NCBI GenBank assembly: GCA_023386835.1
Contig: JAEWIY010000238.1
Location: forward strand, 1 to 64,000
From: Verrucomicrobiota bacterium
GTDB taxonomy: Bacteria; Verrucomicrobiota; Verrucomicrobiia; Opitutales; Opitutaceae
DNA length: 64,000 nt
Direction of reading: 5' to 3'
The notes under the pieces are model-generated. The model had not been told where the DNA came from and ran no database searches. It saw nothing but the letters and a program-made list of their open reading frames with translations. The translations under genes and the position numbers were made by a program. Positions 11,076 to 19,170 of the stretch are shown here, piece after piece. The first letter of the stretch is position 1, and each line of letters starts with the position of its first letter.

Positions 11076-12500
11076 TTATTCCGGGCTCTCGCTGGTGGGC
11101 GTCGCGTCTTTCGGCGCCTTGCCTCGGCGCGGCTTCTCGGCGGGAGCCTCCCGCGTTTGAATATCGCGTTTGAGGGCGCGCCAGCGTTCGAGTCGCTCGG
11201 CGACGCGCACCTCCAGGCCGTTGCGGCCCGGCTCGTAGAGTTTCAGCGGCTTCGTGAGGTATTCCTGCCCGGAGATGCCTTCCGGGTAGTCGTGCGAATA
11301 CCGGTACCCTTTGCCATGACCGGCGCGTTTGCTGGCCTGGCCACCCTTGTCGCGCAAATACAGCGGCACCGGTTGCACGGGGGCTGACTTGAGAGCGGCG
11401 TGGGCGGCGGCAAGCGCCATCGTGGCGGAGTTGCTCTTCGGGGCGCACGCGATGTGCAGCGTGGCGTGGGCCAGGGTCAGTTCGGCTTCGGGCAACCCCA
11501 CGAAGTCGACCGCATGATGGGCGGCCACGGCGAGGGGCAGGGCGTTGGGATCGGCCAGGCCGATGTCCTCGGACGCGAGGATCACCAATCGACGCGCGAT
11601 GAACCGCGGGTCTTCTCCCCCGGCCAACATCTTCGCGAGCCAGTACATCGCGGCGTCGGGATCGCCCCCGCGGCAGCTTTTAATGTACGCCGAGATGGTG
11701 TCGTAGTGCTCGTCCTCGTCGGCGTCGTACCGAATCCGACGTTCGCGCGCGAACGCTTCGAGTTCGGCCGGCGTGATCGTGGCGCCGGGTTCGAGGCTCA
11801 GGGCGATGACTTCGAGCGCGTTGAGCGCGCGGCGCAGGTCGCCGTCACAGAGCACCGCCAAGTCTTCGAGCACCGCGTCGTCGGCGGTCAACTCCCGTTC
11901 GCCCAAGCCCCGCTCCCTGTCGCCCAAGGAGCGGCGGAGCACGCTCGCGACGGCGGCGGTAGACAGCGGTTCGAGCCGGAAGAGGTGGCTGCGGGAGAGC
12001 AGCGGCGGATTGACGTAGAAGCCGGGGTTGTGGGTCGTGGCGCCGATCAGGCGGACGGTGCCTTCCTCGACGTCCGGCAGCAGCAGGTCCTGTTGCGCCT
12101 TGTTGAAGCGGTGCAGTTCGTCGATGAACAGCAAGGTGCGGGCCTCCGGCATGCGCCGCGCGGTGGAGAGGATTTCGCGGAGCTCGGCGACGTTGGACAT
12201 GACCGCATTGATGCGGACGAACCGGCTGCGGGTTTCTCGTGCGATGACCTCGGCGAAACTGGTTTTGCCGCAGCCCGGTGGACCGTAGAACAACAGGCTG
12301 CCAAAGCGATCGGTGGCGATCAGGCGCGGCAGCAGGCTGCCGGGGCGCGTCAGGTGCTCCTGACCCACGATGTCGGCGAGCGACTGAGGGCGCATGCGCG
12401 CGGCCAGCGGCTGGTGGGCGGCGGGCGTGCGGCTTGGCTCGGCCGCGGCGGCCGGCGGGGCAGATTCGCCAAACAGGTCAGGTTGAGCCTCCGAAGACAT
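11076..12500 (-). CDS. rarA: Replication-associated recombination protein A (RarA/MgsA)
   Basis: This 474-residue AAA+ ATPase acts at stalled replication forks together with RecA, SSB and the clamp-loader machinery. Its N-terminus carries a short conserved tail (QPDLFGE). Next come the family motif LAARMRPQSLADIVGQEHL, Walker A GPPGCGKTSFAEV, Walker B LLFIDELHRFNKAQQDLLL, sensor 1 (IGATTHNP) and the arginine-finger region (LLSRSHLF). The C-terminal MgsA domain includes HYDTISAYIKSCRGGDPDAA and YRYSHDYPEG. The length and architecture are normal, but a further 25 residues of charged tail (EKPRRGKAPKDATPTSE) extend the C-terminus. It is divergent from the comEC-like gene. Confidence 0.95.
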   Translation of the reverse strand: MSSEAQPDLFGESAPPAAAAEPSRTPAAHQPLAARMRPQSLADIVGQEHLTRPGSLLPRLIATDRFGSLLFYGPPGCGKTSFAEVIARETRSRFVRINAVMSNVAELREILSTARRMPEARTLLFIDELHRFNKAQQDLLLPDVEEGTVRLIGATTHNPGFYVNPPLLSRSHLFRLEPLSTAAVASVLRRSLGDRERGLGERELTADDAVLEDLAVLCDGDLRRALNALEVIALSLEPGATITPAELEAFARERRIRYDADEDEHYDTISAYIKSCRGGDPDAAMYWLAKMLAGGEDPRFIARRLVILASEDIGLADPNALPLAVAAHHAVDFVGLPEAELTLAHATLHIACAPKSNSATMALAAAHAALKSAPVQPVPLYLRDKGGQASKRAGHGKGYRYSHDYPEGISGQEYLTKPLKLYEPGRNGLEVRVAERLERWRALKRDIQTREAPAEKPRRGKAPKDATPTSESPE

Positions 12501-12565
12501 GCGGCTCCACAGTAGTCACTCGCGATTTTTGTGAAAGAATTCCGTTCGCTGGTCCGTTCTCCAGT

Positions 12566-14200
12566 GTGTCGCCGAGTCACCGTGCCCCGCTCCTTTGGTC
12601 GCTGCTGCCGCTCATGGCGGGGTTGATCCTGGCCAAATTGTCGCCGTACGCGGTCCCGCCGCTGCCGCTGCTCGCCAGTTCGATCTTCGTCCTCGCGGCG
12701 AGCACGCTGCTTGGGGCGCGTTGGCCCGCGATTTGGAGCACGTTGCTGACGCTGGGGTTATGCGCGGCCGGAATCGCGCATTATGAACTGCGGCGCGAGC
12801 GGCTGCCGGAGTGGGATGAGCTGCCAACGCGGGAGGCGCGCATGACGGTGCGGATCACGCGGGTGTTTCACACCACGGACCCGGAGCATTTCTCGGGACT
12901 GGGCACGGTGATGGCGTCCGATCCGCATGTGCGGGACCTGTTGCGCCAGAAGGTGGCTGTCAGCGTGGCGTTGGAGAAGCGGGATGTGCGCCCGGTCCGC
13001 GGCTCGCTGGTGGAGCTGGTCGGCGTATTGGAGGCGTTGCCCCGCCGCCCCCCGCCGAACGATCCGTTTCTCGCGTATCTGATCGATGGCGGCGTCAATT
13101 TCCGACTGGGGCGCGGGTACATGGTATCGACCGTCGAACCACTCGGCCGGTACGCGCAGTGGCGGGAAGGCACGCGGGCTTGGATGAGCCATCAGCTCGG
13201 GCTGGGATTGGAGCGTCATCCCAGCGTGGTGGCGGCCTTCCGCGGCATGTTGTTGGGCGAGCGGCAGGGGCTGACCGCGCGGCAGGAGGACCTGTACCTG
13301 CGCACGGGAGCGATGCACCTGTTTTCCATCAGCGGCCTGCACGTCGGCGCGATCGCAGCGGGCATCATCGGGCTGTTGCGGGCGATGCGATTACCGCCGC
13401 TGGGGACTTTGATCGCGAGCGGTCTGGTCCTCCTGGCCTATGTCGACATCACAGGCCTGCTACCTTCCGCGGTGCGCGCCTGGCTGATGGTGATGTGTTT
13501 CCACGCTGCAGTGGTGTTCCGGGCGCCGGGGAACTCGGTCTCGGCGCTCGGAACCTCGGCGCTGATTGTTCTGCTGATCGACCCGATGCAACTCTTCGGC
13601 GCCGGGTTTCAGATGAGCTACGGGATCGTGGCGGCGCTGCTCTTGTACGGAGTGCCGATGCAACAACGCGGCTTGTTCGAACTGCGGCGCTGGCGCCCCG
13701 AGTTGATCCTGATGCCGCGCCGCTGGCAGAGGCTGACGCGGTGGGGTCTGAAGACGGTGCTGACCATGCTCGCGATCAACGTTGCCGCGACCGTCGTCGG
13801 CACCGCGGCGGGTGTGGGGTTCTTCGAGGTCTTGAGCCCGATCGGCCTGCTGGCGAATCTGCTGTTGATCCCGCTGGCGACGATCACCCTTTTCGCGGGG
13901 TTGCTCTCGATCGTGGCGGCACTGGGTTCGGCGGCTCCGCTGGTGCTGTTGTTCAATCACGCCGCGGGCGTAGTGCTTCTTTTGATGCAGAAGATCCTTG
14001 AGGTGCTCGTCCGGATTCCCGGGGCGAGCTTCCCGGCGGAGTTTCGGACGCCGTGGCTGGCGAGCACCACGCTCGCGGTGCTGGTCGCCGTGATGGGCTG
14101 GGGGTACGCGCGTCGCTGGGTTGGATACGGTGGATTCTGGCTGCCACCGGCGGTTTTGGGTGGTTTTCTGCTCTTTGGGATTCGGTGGGTGGGAAACTGA
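12566..14200 (+). CDS. ComEC/Rec2-family membrane protein lacking the C-terminal MBL domain
   Basis: The core of the DNA-uptake channel family is present. I place the start at GTG 12566 (VSPSHRAPLLWSLLPLM), giving 544 residues; the longer frame would overlap rarA antisense and is not protein-like. A DUF4131-type N-terminal region (residues 1-170) with two to three membrane segments is followed by the Competence domain: MLLGERQGLTARQEDLYLRT, then the hallmark MHLFSISGLHVGAIAAGI and VRAWLMVMCFHAAVV, with about eight more membrane segments. The protein ends at RWVGN without the metallo-beta-lactamase domain that most ComEC proteins carry, so it is the short form of the family. In transformable bacteria ComEC passes single-stranded DNA across the inner membrane; whether this organism is competent is unknown. 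Confidence 0.88.
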   Translation: MSPSHRAPLLWSLLPLMAGLILAKLSPYAVPPLPLLASSIFVLAASTLLGARWPAIWSTLLTLGLCAAGIAHYELRRERLPEWDELPTREARMTVRITRVFHTTDPEHFSGLGTVMASDPHVRDLLRQKVAVSVALEKRDVRPVRGSLVELVGVLEALPRRPPPNDPFLAYLIDGGVNFRLGRGYMVSTVEPLGRYAQWREGTRAWMSHQLGLGLERHPSVVAAFRGMLLGERQGLTARQEDLYLRTGAMHLFSISGLHVGAIAAGIIGLLRAMRLPPLGTLIASGLVLLAYVDITGLLPSAVRAWLMVMCFHAAVVFRAPGNSVSALGTSALIVLLIDPMQLFGAGFQMSYGIVAALLLYGVPMQQRGLFELRRWRPELILMPRRWQRLTRWGLKTVLTMLAINVAATVVGTAAGVGFFEVLSPIGLLANLLLIPLATITLFAGLLSIVAALGSAAPLVLLFNHAAGVVLLLMQKILEVLVRIPGASFPAEFRTPWLASTTLAVLVAVMGWGYARRWVGYGGFWLPPAVLGGFLLFGIRWVGN

Positions 14201-14344
14201 CGAAACGCCGCGGCCGCCGCGGCGAGAACTCGGAAATGGTAGCGTCCGGTTGCGGCGCGGTGGCTCGACTTCAGGTGTCGGTTGACGATGCGTTTACGCC
14301 TCGGCGGCTTGCCCGGCGCGTCGGCTCTTCCATAGTCGGCGCCG

Positions 14345-14812
14345 ATGAAGTTCCCCGCCCCGCTCGCGAAGTCGTTGTTGATGGCTGCGTCCATCGGTCT
14401 GGTCGTTCCAATCCTCGCCCAAACCCCACGACCCGCGCCTAAAACGCGCCCCCGCGCGGAGGCGGACGGCGAGGAGGCCCCGAAAGTCATCGGGGTGGTG
14501 CGGCCGTGGGCGGGCGGCCTGATGGGCCTGGCGGTGGAAGGCAATGCCTTCGTGCTCCGCTTCTACGACGCGGAAAAGAAGCCGGTGCCGCCGCCGGCGG
14601 TCCGCGCGGCGGTTCGCTGGGACGCGGTCAACAAGGCTGGCCTGCAGCGCACCGTCATGAACTCCACCGGTGAGATGCTTCGCTCGCCGTCCGTCGTTCG
14701 TCCGCCCTTGATGTTTTATGCTCATGTCACGTTGCTCGACGAGGCGGGCAACGACCTGGGCACCCACGCGTTCGACCTGAAGGAGCTCAGGGCCGAGGGA
14801 GCGTCATCCTGA
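14345..14812 (+). CDS. Secreted hypothetical protein
   Basis: This 155-residue protein has a clear signal peptide (LAKSLLMAASIGLVVPILAQ, cleavage after AQ). A proline-rich linker follows, then a compact region predicted to be beta-rich (GNAFVLRFYDAEKKPVPPP; PPLMFYAHVTLLDEAGNDLG). The pattern resembles a small Ig-like periplasmic domain, but I cannot assign a family. It stands alone between the comEC-like gene and the convergent transglutaminase gene. Confidence 0.6.
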   Translation: MKFPAPLAKSLLMAASIGLVVPILAQTPRPAPKTRPRAEADGEEAPKVIGVVRPWAGGLMGLAVEGNAFVLRFYDAEKKPVPPPAVRAAVRWDAVNKAGLQRTVMNSTGEMLRSPSVVRPPLMFYAHVTLLDEAGNDLGTHAFDLKELRAEGASS

Positions 14813-14941
14813 CGGTGCGCCGCCCGCGACCTGCTCGCGGTGGCGTATGATCCGAGCCGCGATAGTGCCCCGTTAACCGCGCGCCGCGGCGCGTGAGCCG
14901 GCGCCGTTCACCTTGGTTCTCCGGTCGTAGTGGCGTGTGCC

Positions 14942-15823
14942 CTACATCCGCTGCATCACCACCGCCACGGAGAGTTTCTGTGTCTGCGTGCCCTTGAAGA
15001 CGCCGCGCGTGGGCGTACAATCGAGGTAATCGCGGCCGACTGCCACCTTGACGTGGCGTTCGCCGGCAACGCAGTCGTTCGTCGGATCCAGCGGCCACCA
15101 CGATCCACCCGGCAAATACACCTCCACCCAGGCATGGCTCTCCGCTGCGCCGATCAAAGCCACCGGACGGGTGGCGCCGTTCTCCTGCTGGCGTCGTTGG
15201 GATTCGGTTTCAATGTAGCCCATCACGTATCGCGCGGGGATCTCGGCGGAGCGCAGGATCGAGATGAGCAACTGGGCGAAATCCTGGCAGACGCCGCACC
15301 GCCGGCGGAGGACTTCGGCGACGGGCGTGTCGATCCGGGTTGAGCCCGGCTGGTAACGCAGGTGCTGCTTGATCCAGTGGTTCAGTTCGAGCAGGGCGGG
15401 GCCGAGCAGGTGTTTCGGCCGCAGAAAGCGGTTCGCGAGCTGGTGCGTTTCGGCCGTCAGCGGCAGGGCAGGGGACGCATGCAGAAACTCGAAGAGCTTC
15501 AGCCGCTCGCTGCGATAGATCTGTCGCGCCTCCCCGAGGCTCACCTCCAGTGCTGGTGGTGGTGCCGGGATTGGCTGCGTTACCACGACCGAGTAGCTGT
15601 CCAACTGCAGCGATTCGTGGCGGCGGATGATTGAAAATGTCTCCACCGGATTACCGAAGTAGTCAGTGTACCGGTGCAGGTTGCACGCGGGTTCGGTGAT
15701 GAGCCGGTGGTCATGCACCACCTGGGTCGCGTCCGAGCACGGTTGCAGCCGCGCTTCCATGAAGGACTCGGACGCGGTGCCGTGATATTCGTAACGGGTG
15801 CGATGGTGGATGCGAAAGCGCAA
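14942..15823 (-). CDS. Transglutaminase-like cysteine peptidase family protein
   Basis: This is a cytoplasmic transglutaminase-fold protein of about 293 residues. It has the N-terminal beta domain (RFRIHHRTRYEYHG...SFMEARLQP) that precedes the catalytic domain in this family. The catalytic Cys lies in RRRCGVCQDFAQLLISILR, the His in ESHAWVEVYLPGG and the Asp in WWPLDPTNDC, so the triad is complete. No in-frame ATG exists near the conserved N-terminus. The best start is the TTG at 15823, just before RFRIHH; the upstream frame is not protein-like. Homologues often sit with alpha-E and circularly permuted ATP-grasp proteins, which are not seen here. It is divergent from ribBX. Confidence 0.85.
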   Translation of the reverse strand: MRFRIHHRTRYEYHGTASESFMEARLQPCSDATQVVHDHRLITEPACNLHRYTDYFGNPVETFSIIRRHESLQLDSYSVVVTQPIPAPPPALEVSLGEARQIYRSERLKLFEFLHASPALPLTAETHQLANRFLRPKHLLGPALLELNHWIKQHLRYQPGSTRIDTPVAEVLRRRCGVCQDFAQLLISILRSAEIPARYVMGYIETESQRRQQENGATRPVALIGAAESHAWVEVYLPGGSWWPLDPTNDCVAGERHVKVAVGRDYLDCTPTRGVFKGTQTQKLSVAVVMQRM

Positions 15824-15961
15824 AGCCGGCGCGGACGTGGCGGCGAAGGAAGAAAGGCCGCGCCCGCCATGGCAACGAAGGAATCCCGCGCCGGCCCTTG
15901 CGGCAGCGCGGCTGGGCGGTGAATTGACACCATTGCACCGCCGCGTGAGTTTCGCCCTCCC

Positions 15962-17062
15962 ATGTCCGACGTGACCGCGCCGTTTGATACCATCGAATCT
16001 GCCGTGCAGGACATTGCCGACGGCAAGCTGGTGATCGTCACGGACGACGAGGACCGCGAGAACGAGGGCGACCTGATTATGGCCGCCTCCAAAGCCACCC
16101 CCGCCACCGTGGGGCTGATGATTCGCTACTGCAGCGGCATCATTTGCGTGCCGGCGCTCGAATCGCACCTCAGCCGACTCGGCCTGGGGCCCATGGTGGC
16201 TCGCAATCGCGAGAGCCATCGGACCGACTTTACGGTCAGCGTGGACGCCGCGGAAGGCATTGGCACGGGCATCAGCGCGGCCGATCGCACGCACACGATC
16301 CGGTTGCTGGCGGATTCGGCGACGCGCCCGGAGCAGCTGGTGCAGCCCGGACATGTGTTTCCGTTGCGGGCCCGCGCGGGTGGGGTGTTGGAGCGGGCCG
16401 GCCATACCGAGGCTGCGGTTGATCTCGCGATCCTGGCGGGCCTGTCGCCGTGCGGTGTCTTGTGCGAGTTGGTCAACGATGACGGCACAGTGCAGCGCTT
16501 GCCGGAACTGGTCGCGTTCAAGGAGCGGTTTGGGCTGCGCATGATCTCGATCGCCCAGCTGATCGAGTATCGGGCGCGCCGTGACCAATTGGTGGAGGAA
16601 ATCTGCTCGCAGCCGTTCCCGTCAGAATACGGAGACTTCACGGCGCATGTTTTTCGCAGCCGATTGGACGGACGCCATCATCTTGCGTTGGTGCGCGGCC
16701 AGGTTGGGCCTGAGCCGACGCTGGTCCGGGTCCACAGTGAGAACATCCTGAGCGATGTTTTTCGCGGCCAAGGCATGAGCAGCCAGCACTCGCTGCAGAG
16801 CTCGCTCGAGCAGATCGGACGCGCCGGGCGCGGCGTGGTCCTGTACATGGAGCCGCCGAATGCGGGCGAGACCCTGGTGCGGCGGTTGCAGACGCGTCCT
16901 GGCGAGGCGCATGCGCCAATGAGTTTCCGAGACTACGGTATCGGTGCACAGATCCTGCGGCAGTTGGGCCTCGCGCAGATTCGGTTGCTGTCCAGCAGCC
17001 AGCGCAAGGTGGTCGGTCTCGACGGCTACGGCCTCGAGATTGTGGAGCAGGTGGCGGTGTAG
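15962..17062 (+). CDS. ribB: DHBP synthase with degenerate GTP cyclohydrolase II domain (RibBX type)
   Basis: This 366-residue protein makes 3,4-dihydroxy-2-butanone 4-phosphate from ribulose 5-phosphate for riboflavin synthesis. Residues 1-205 form a complete RibB domain, with the acidic metal-binding motif VTDDEDRENEGDLIMAA, HRTDFTVSVDA, and GHVFPLRARAGGVLERAGHT. Residues 215-366 are alignable to GTP cyclohydrolase II (VRVHSENILSDVFRGQ; YGIGAQILRQLG). The three zinc-binding cysteines and the surrounding C-x-GD-x-x-S-x-R-C-x-C motif are gone: that stretch reads SDVFRGQGMSSQHSLQSSL. The second domain is therefore unlikely to be a cyclohydrolase, as in described RibBX proteins. It is first in a riboflavin-nusB-ftsY cluster. 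Confidence 0.93.
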   Translation: MSDVTAPFDTIESAVQDIADGKLVIVTDDEDRENEGDLIMAASKATPATVGLMIRYCSGIICVPALESHLSRLGLGPMVARNRESHRTDFTVSVDAAEGIGTGISAADRTHTIRLLADSATRPEQLVQPGHVFPLRARAGGVLERAGHTEAAVDLAILAGLSPCGVLCELVNDDGTVQRLPELVAFKERFGLRMISIAQLIEYRARRDQLVEEICSQPFPSEYGDFTAHVFRSRLDGRHHLALVRGQVGPEPTLVRVHSENILSDVFRGQGMSSQHSLQSSLEQIGRAGRGVVLYMEPPNAGETLVRRLQTRPGEAHAPMSFRDYGIGAQILRQLGLAQIRLLSSSQRKVVGLDGYGLEIVEQVAV

Positions 17063-17173
17063 CGATTTAGGGTTTCGGATTGCGGATTCCAGAATACCGC
17101 GCACGCCTAACCGACTGCCAATTTGGGTCGGCGTGCGCCGGCCCGCCGGCCGTTCCTGTCACGACGTTCCTTC

Positions 17174-17644
17174 ATGAGTGCCGATGCTCCCAGTGCCCGC
17201 CCGATCGACGGCTCACCGTTCAAGGTGGGAATCGTCGCAGCGCGCTTCAACTCCCGGCTGGTCGAGGCTTTGCTCGCCCAAGCGCAGGCGCGGCTGCTGA
17301 CCGCCGGGGTGAAACCCGAGCGATTGAGGGTGTGGCGGGTCCCCGGCTCGGCCGAGCTGCCCTACGCCGCGCAGCGGTTGTGTGAGGGGCAGAAGCTGGA
17401 CGTTCTGCTCGCCTTGGGTGTGATCGTTCGTGGCGACACGATTCACTACCAACTGGTGGCCGAGTCGGCGCAGCAAGGGCTCTTGCGGGTGGGTTTGGAT
17501 ACACGTACACCGGTCATCACCGGTATCGTGGTCGCGGAGACACGGGAGCAGGCCGAGGCTCGCTGTCTGGGTGAGATCGATCGTGGTTCAGAATTCGCAC
17601 AAGCGGCGCTGGAAATGGCGGCCCTGCTGCGCTCCCCAGCATGA
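17174..17644 (+). CDS. ribH: 6,7-dimethyl-8-ribityllumazine synthase
   Basis: This 156-residue enzyme joins the RibB product with the pyrimidine intermediate to make lumazine, the penultimate riboflavin step. The start MSADAPSARPIDG at 17174 fits the family; the frame extends further up but without homology. Motifs are VGIVAARFNSRLVEALL, WRVPGSAELPYAAQRL, the substrate loop LALGVIVRGDTIHYQLVAES and GIVVAETREQAEARC. It follows ribBX by 111 bp on the same strand, and nusB follows it. Confidence 0.96.
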   Translation: MSADAPSARPIDGSPFKVGIVAARFNSRLVEALLAQAQARLLTAGVKPERLRVWRVPGSAELPYAAQRLCEGQKLDVLLALGVIVRGDTIHYQLVAESAQQGLLRVGLDTRTPVITGIVVAETREQAEARCLGEIDRGSEFAQAALEMAALLRSPA

Positions 17645-17729
17645 AACGGTTGTATCCGCTCACTCCGCGCCGCGTCTCGCGCTCGTCCGCCCTGCCGGCG
17701 GCCCGATCGCGTGCCAACTTCCTTTTCCG

Positions 17730-18173
17730 ATGAGCAAAGCCTTGTTCGCCCAGCGGCGCGACGGTCGTGTCGCCGCCATGCAGTTCCTTTACGCGTGGAG
17801 CCTGAATGCTCCCCGCAATCTGGCGGAGGACCTGCGCGTCTTTTTCGAGGACCAGGAGAAGCCGCGGGAGCACTACGCATTCGGCGAGGAGCTTATTCAC
17901 GGCACGCTGGAGCACATCGAGGACATCGACAGCCGCATTCGTGGGCTCGCGCAGAATTGGGAGTTCGACCGCATCGCCCGCATCGATCTCGCGATCCTGC
18001 GCGTGGCGATCTTTGAGATGGTTTATCGCAAGGACATTCCGCCAGTGGTTTCGATCAACGAGGCGATTGATCTCTCCAAGCTCTACTCCAGCGCGGACGC
18101 GAAACGGTTTATCAACGGCATCCTGGACCGGTTGAAGGACCAACTGGGCCGCGACGCGCGCAAGGCGCAGTAA
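17730..18173 (+). CDS. nusB: Transcription antitermination factor NusB
   Basis: This 147-residue all-helical RNA-binding factor acts with NusE at boxA in rRNA operon antitermination. I use the ATG at 17730 (MSKALFAQRRDGRVAAMQFL) because the NusB consensus begins about there. Motifs include RRDGRVAAMQFLYAWSLN, NWEFDRIARIDLAILRVAIF and PPVVSINEAIDLSKLYSS followed by KRFINGILDRL. The ribH-nusB order is a widely conserved arrangement. Confidence 0.96.
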   Translation: MSKALFAQRRDGRVAAMQFLYAWSLNAPRNLAEDLRVFFEDQEKPREHYAFGEELIHGTLEHIEDIDSRIRGLAQNWEFDRIARIDLAILRVAIFEMVYRKDIPPVVSINEAIDLSKLYSSADAKRFINGILDRLKDQLGRDARKAQ

Positions 18174-18202
18174 ACGGATCCACCCGCTGCTTCGGCCGGA
18201 TC

Positions 18203-19132
18203 ATGCGCACCTTCTTCAAGAAGTTTAAGGACGGGTTCTCCAAGACCGTCGCAGCCATCTCGGCCAAGACGCGTGGCCTGTTTGGCGGGAGAAAGATCGA
18301 CGCCAGCTCCCTCGAGGAACTTGAGGAGGCGCTCTACACCGCGGACTTCGGCGTCGAGACGACCGAAGAAGTGCTGGAGGAGATCAAGACCGCGTATCGC
18401 AAGGAGCCCGCGATTGAGGGACGCAAGGCGGCCGAGATCGGCGCCTCGGTGCTCGAACGCATCCTGGAGGGCAGCGAGGGTCGCTTGTCGAATGGGCCGG
18501 CGCCGGGCGGTGGTCCGACGGTGATCGCATTGATCGGGGTCAACGGTTCCGGCAAGACGACCACCGCGGCCAAGCTCGCGTATCAACTGAAGCAGGACGG
18601 CGTGGGCGTGCTGCTCGCGGCGTGCGACACGTTCCGGGCCGCAGCCGTGGAGCAGCTGAAGAGCTGGGCCACACGGCTCGACGTTCCGATCGTGGCGAGC
18701 CACACGGGCGCGGATGCGGCGGCGGTGGCGTTTGATGCATGGCAGGCCGCCCGCTCGCGCGATCTGCCGGCCTTAATCGTCGATACCGCCGGGCGGCTGC
18801 ACACGAAGAGCAACTTGATGGAGGAACTGGCGAAGATCCGCCGCGTGCTGCAGAAGAACGATGCGGCCGCGCCCCACCATGCCTGGCTGGTCGTTGATGG
18901 ATCGCTCGGCACCAACTCCATCGAGCAGGCCAAGGTGTTTCACCAGAGCTTCGGGCTGACCGGCCTCGTGGTGACGAAGCTGGATGGCACGTCTCGTGGT
19001 GGCGCGATCGTTGGGATCTGGCGCGAGCTGAAGCTGCCGATCTTCTTCCTCGGCCTCGGTGAACAACCGGACGATCTGCAGCCCTTCAACGCGCGCGCCT
19101 ACGCGCGCGCGGTGTTCGGGCTCGACGACTAG
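18203..19132 (+). CDS. ftsY: Signal recognition particle receptor FtsY
   Basis: This 309-residue SRP GTPase docks ribosome-SRP complexes at the membrane. It has a short basic N-terminal helix (FFKKFKDGFSKTVAAISAKT) instead of the long acidic A domain of E. coli FtsY. The N domain occupies residues 30-95 and the G domain the rest. Its motifs are G1 LIGVNGSGKTTTAAKLAYQL, G2 ACDTFRAAAVEQL, G3 VDTAGRLHTK and G4 TKLDGTSRGGAIVGI. It starts 29 bp after nusB and probably belongs to the same transcript. Confidence 0.97.
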   Translation: MRTFFKKFKDGFSKTVAAISAKTRGLFGGRKIDASSLEELEEALYTADFGVETTEEVLEEIKTAYRKEPAIEGRKAAEIGASVLERILEGSEGRLSNGPAPGGGPTVIALIGVNGSGKTTTAAKLAYQLKQDGVGVLLAACDTFRAAAVEQLKSWATRLDVPIVASHTGADAAAVAFDAWQAARSRDLPALIVDTAGRLHTKSNLMEELAKIRRVLQKNDAAAPHHAWLVVDGSLGTNSIEQAKVFHQSFGLTGLVVTKLDGTSRGGAIVGIWRELKLPIFFLGLGEQPDDLQPFNARAYARAVFGLDD

Positions 19133-19170
19133 TCATTGCTCGGTCGGCGGCCGCGAAGCGGGCGTGGCTT

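Noticed and set aside
12278..12565. N-terminal extension of the ComEC-like gene from an upstream ATG
   Set aside because: This stretch lies antisense to the rarA N-terminus and gives an Arg/Cys-rich, non-conserved sequence. The GTG at 12566 starts the conserved part.
15824..16588. N-terminal extension of the transglutaminase frame
   Set aside because: It runs antisense through ribBX and lacks homology; the conserved domain begins at the TTG 15823.
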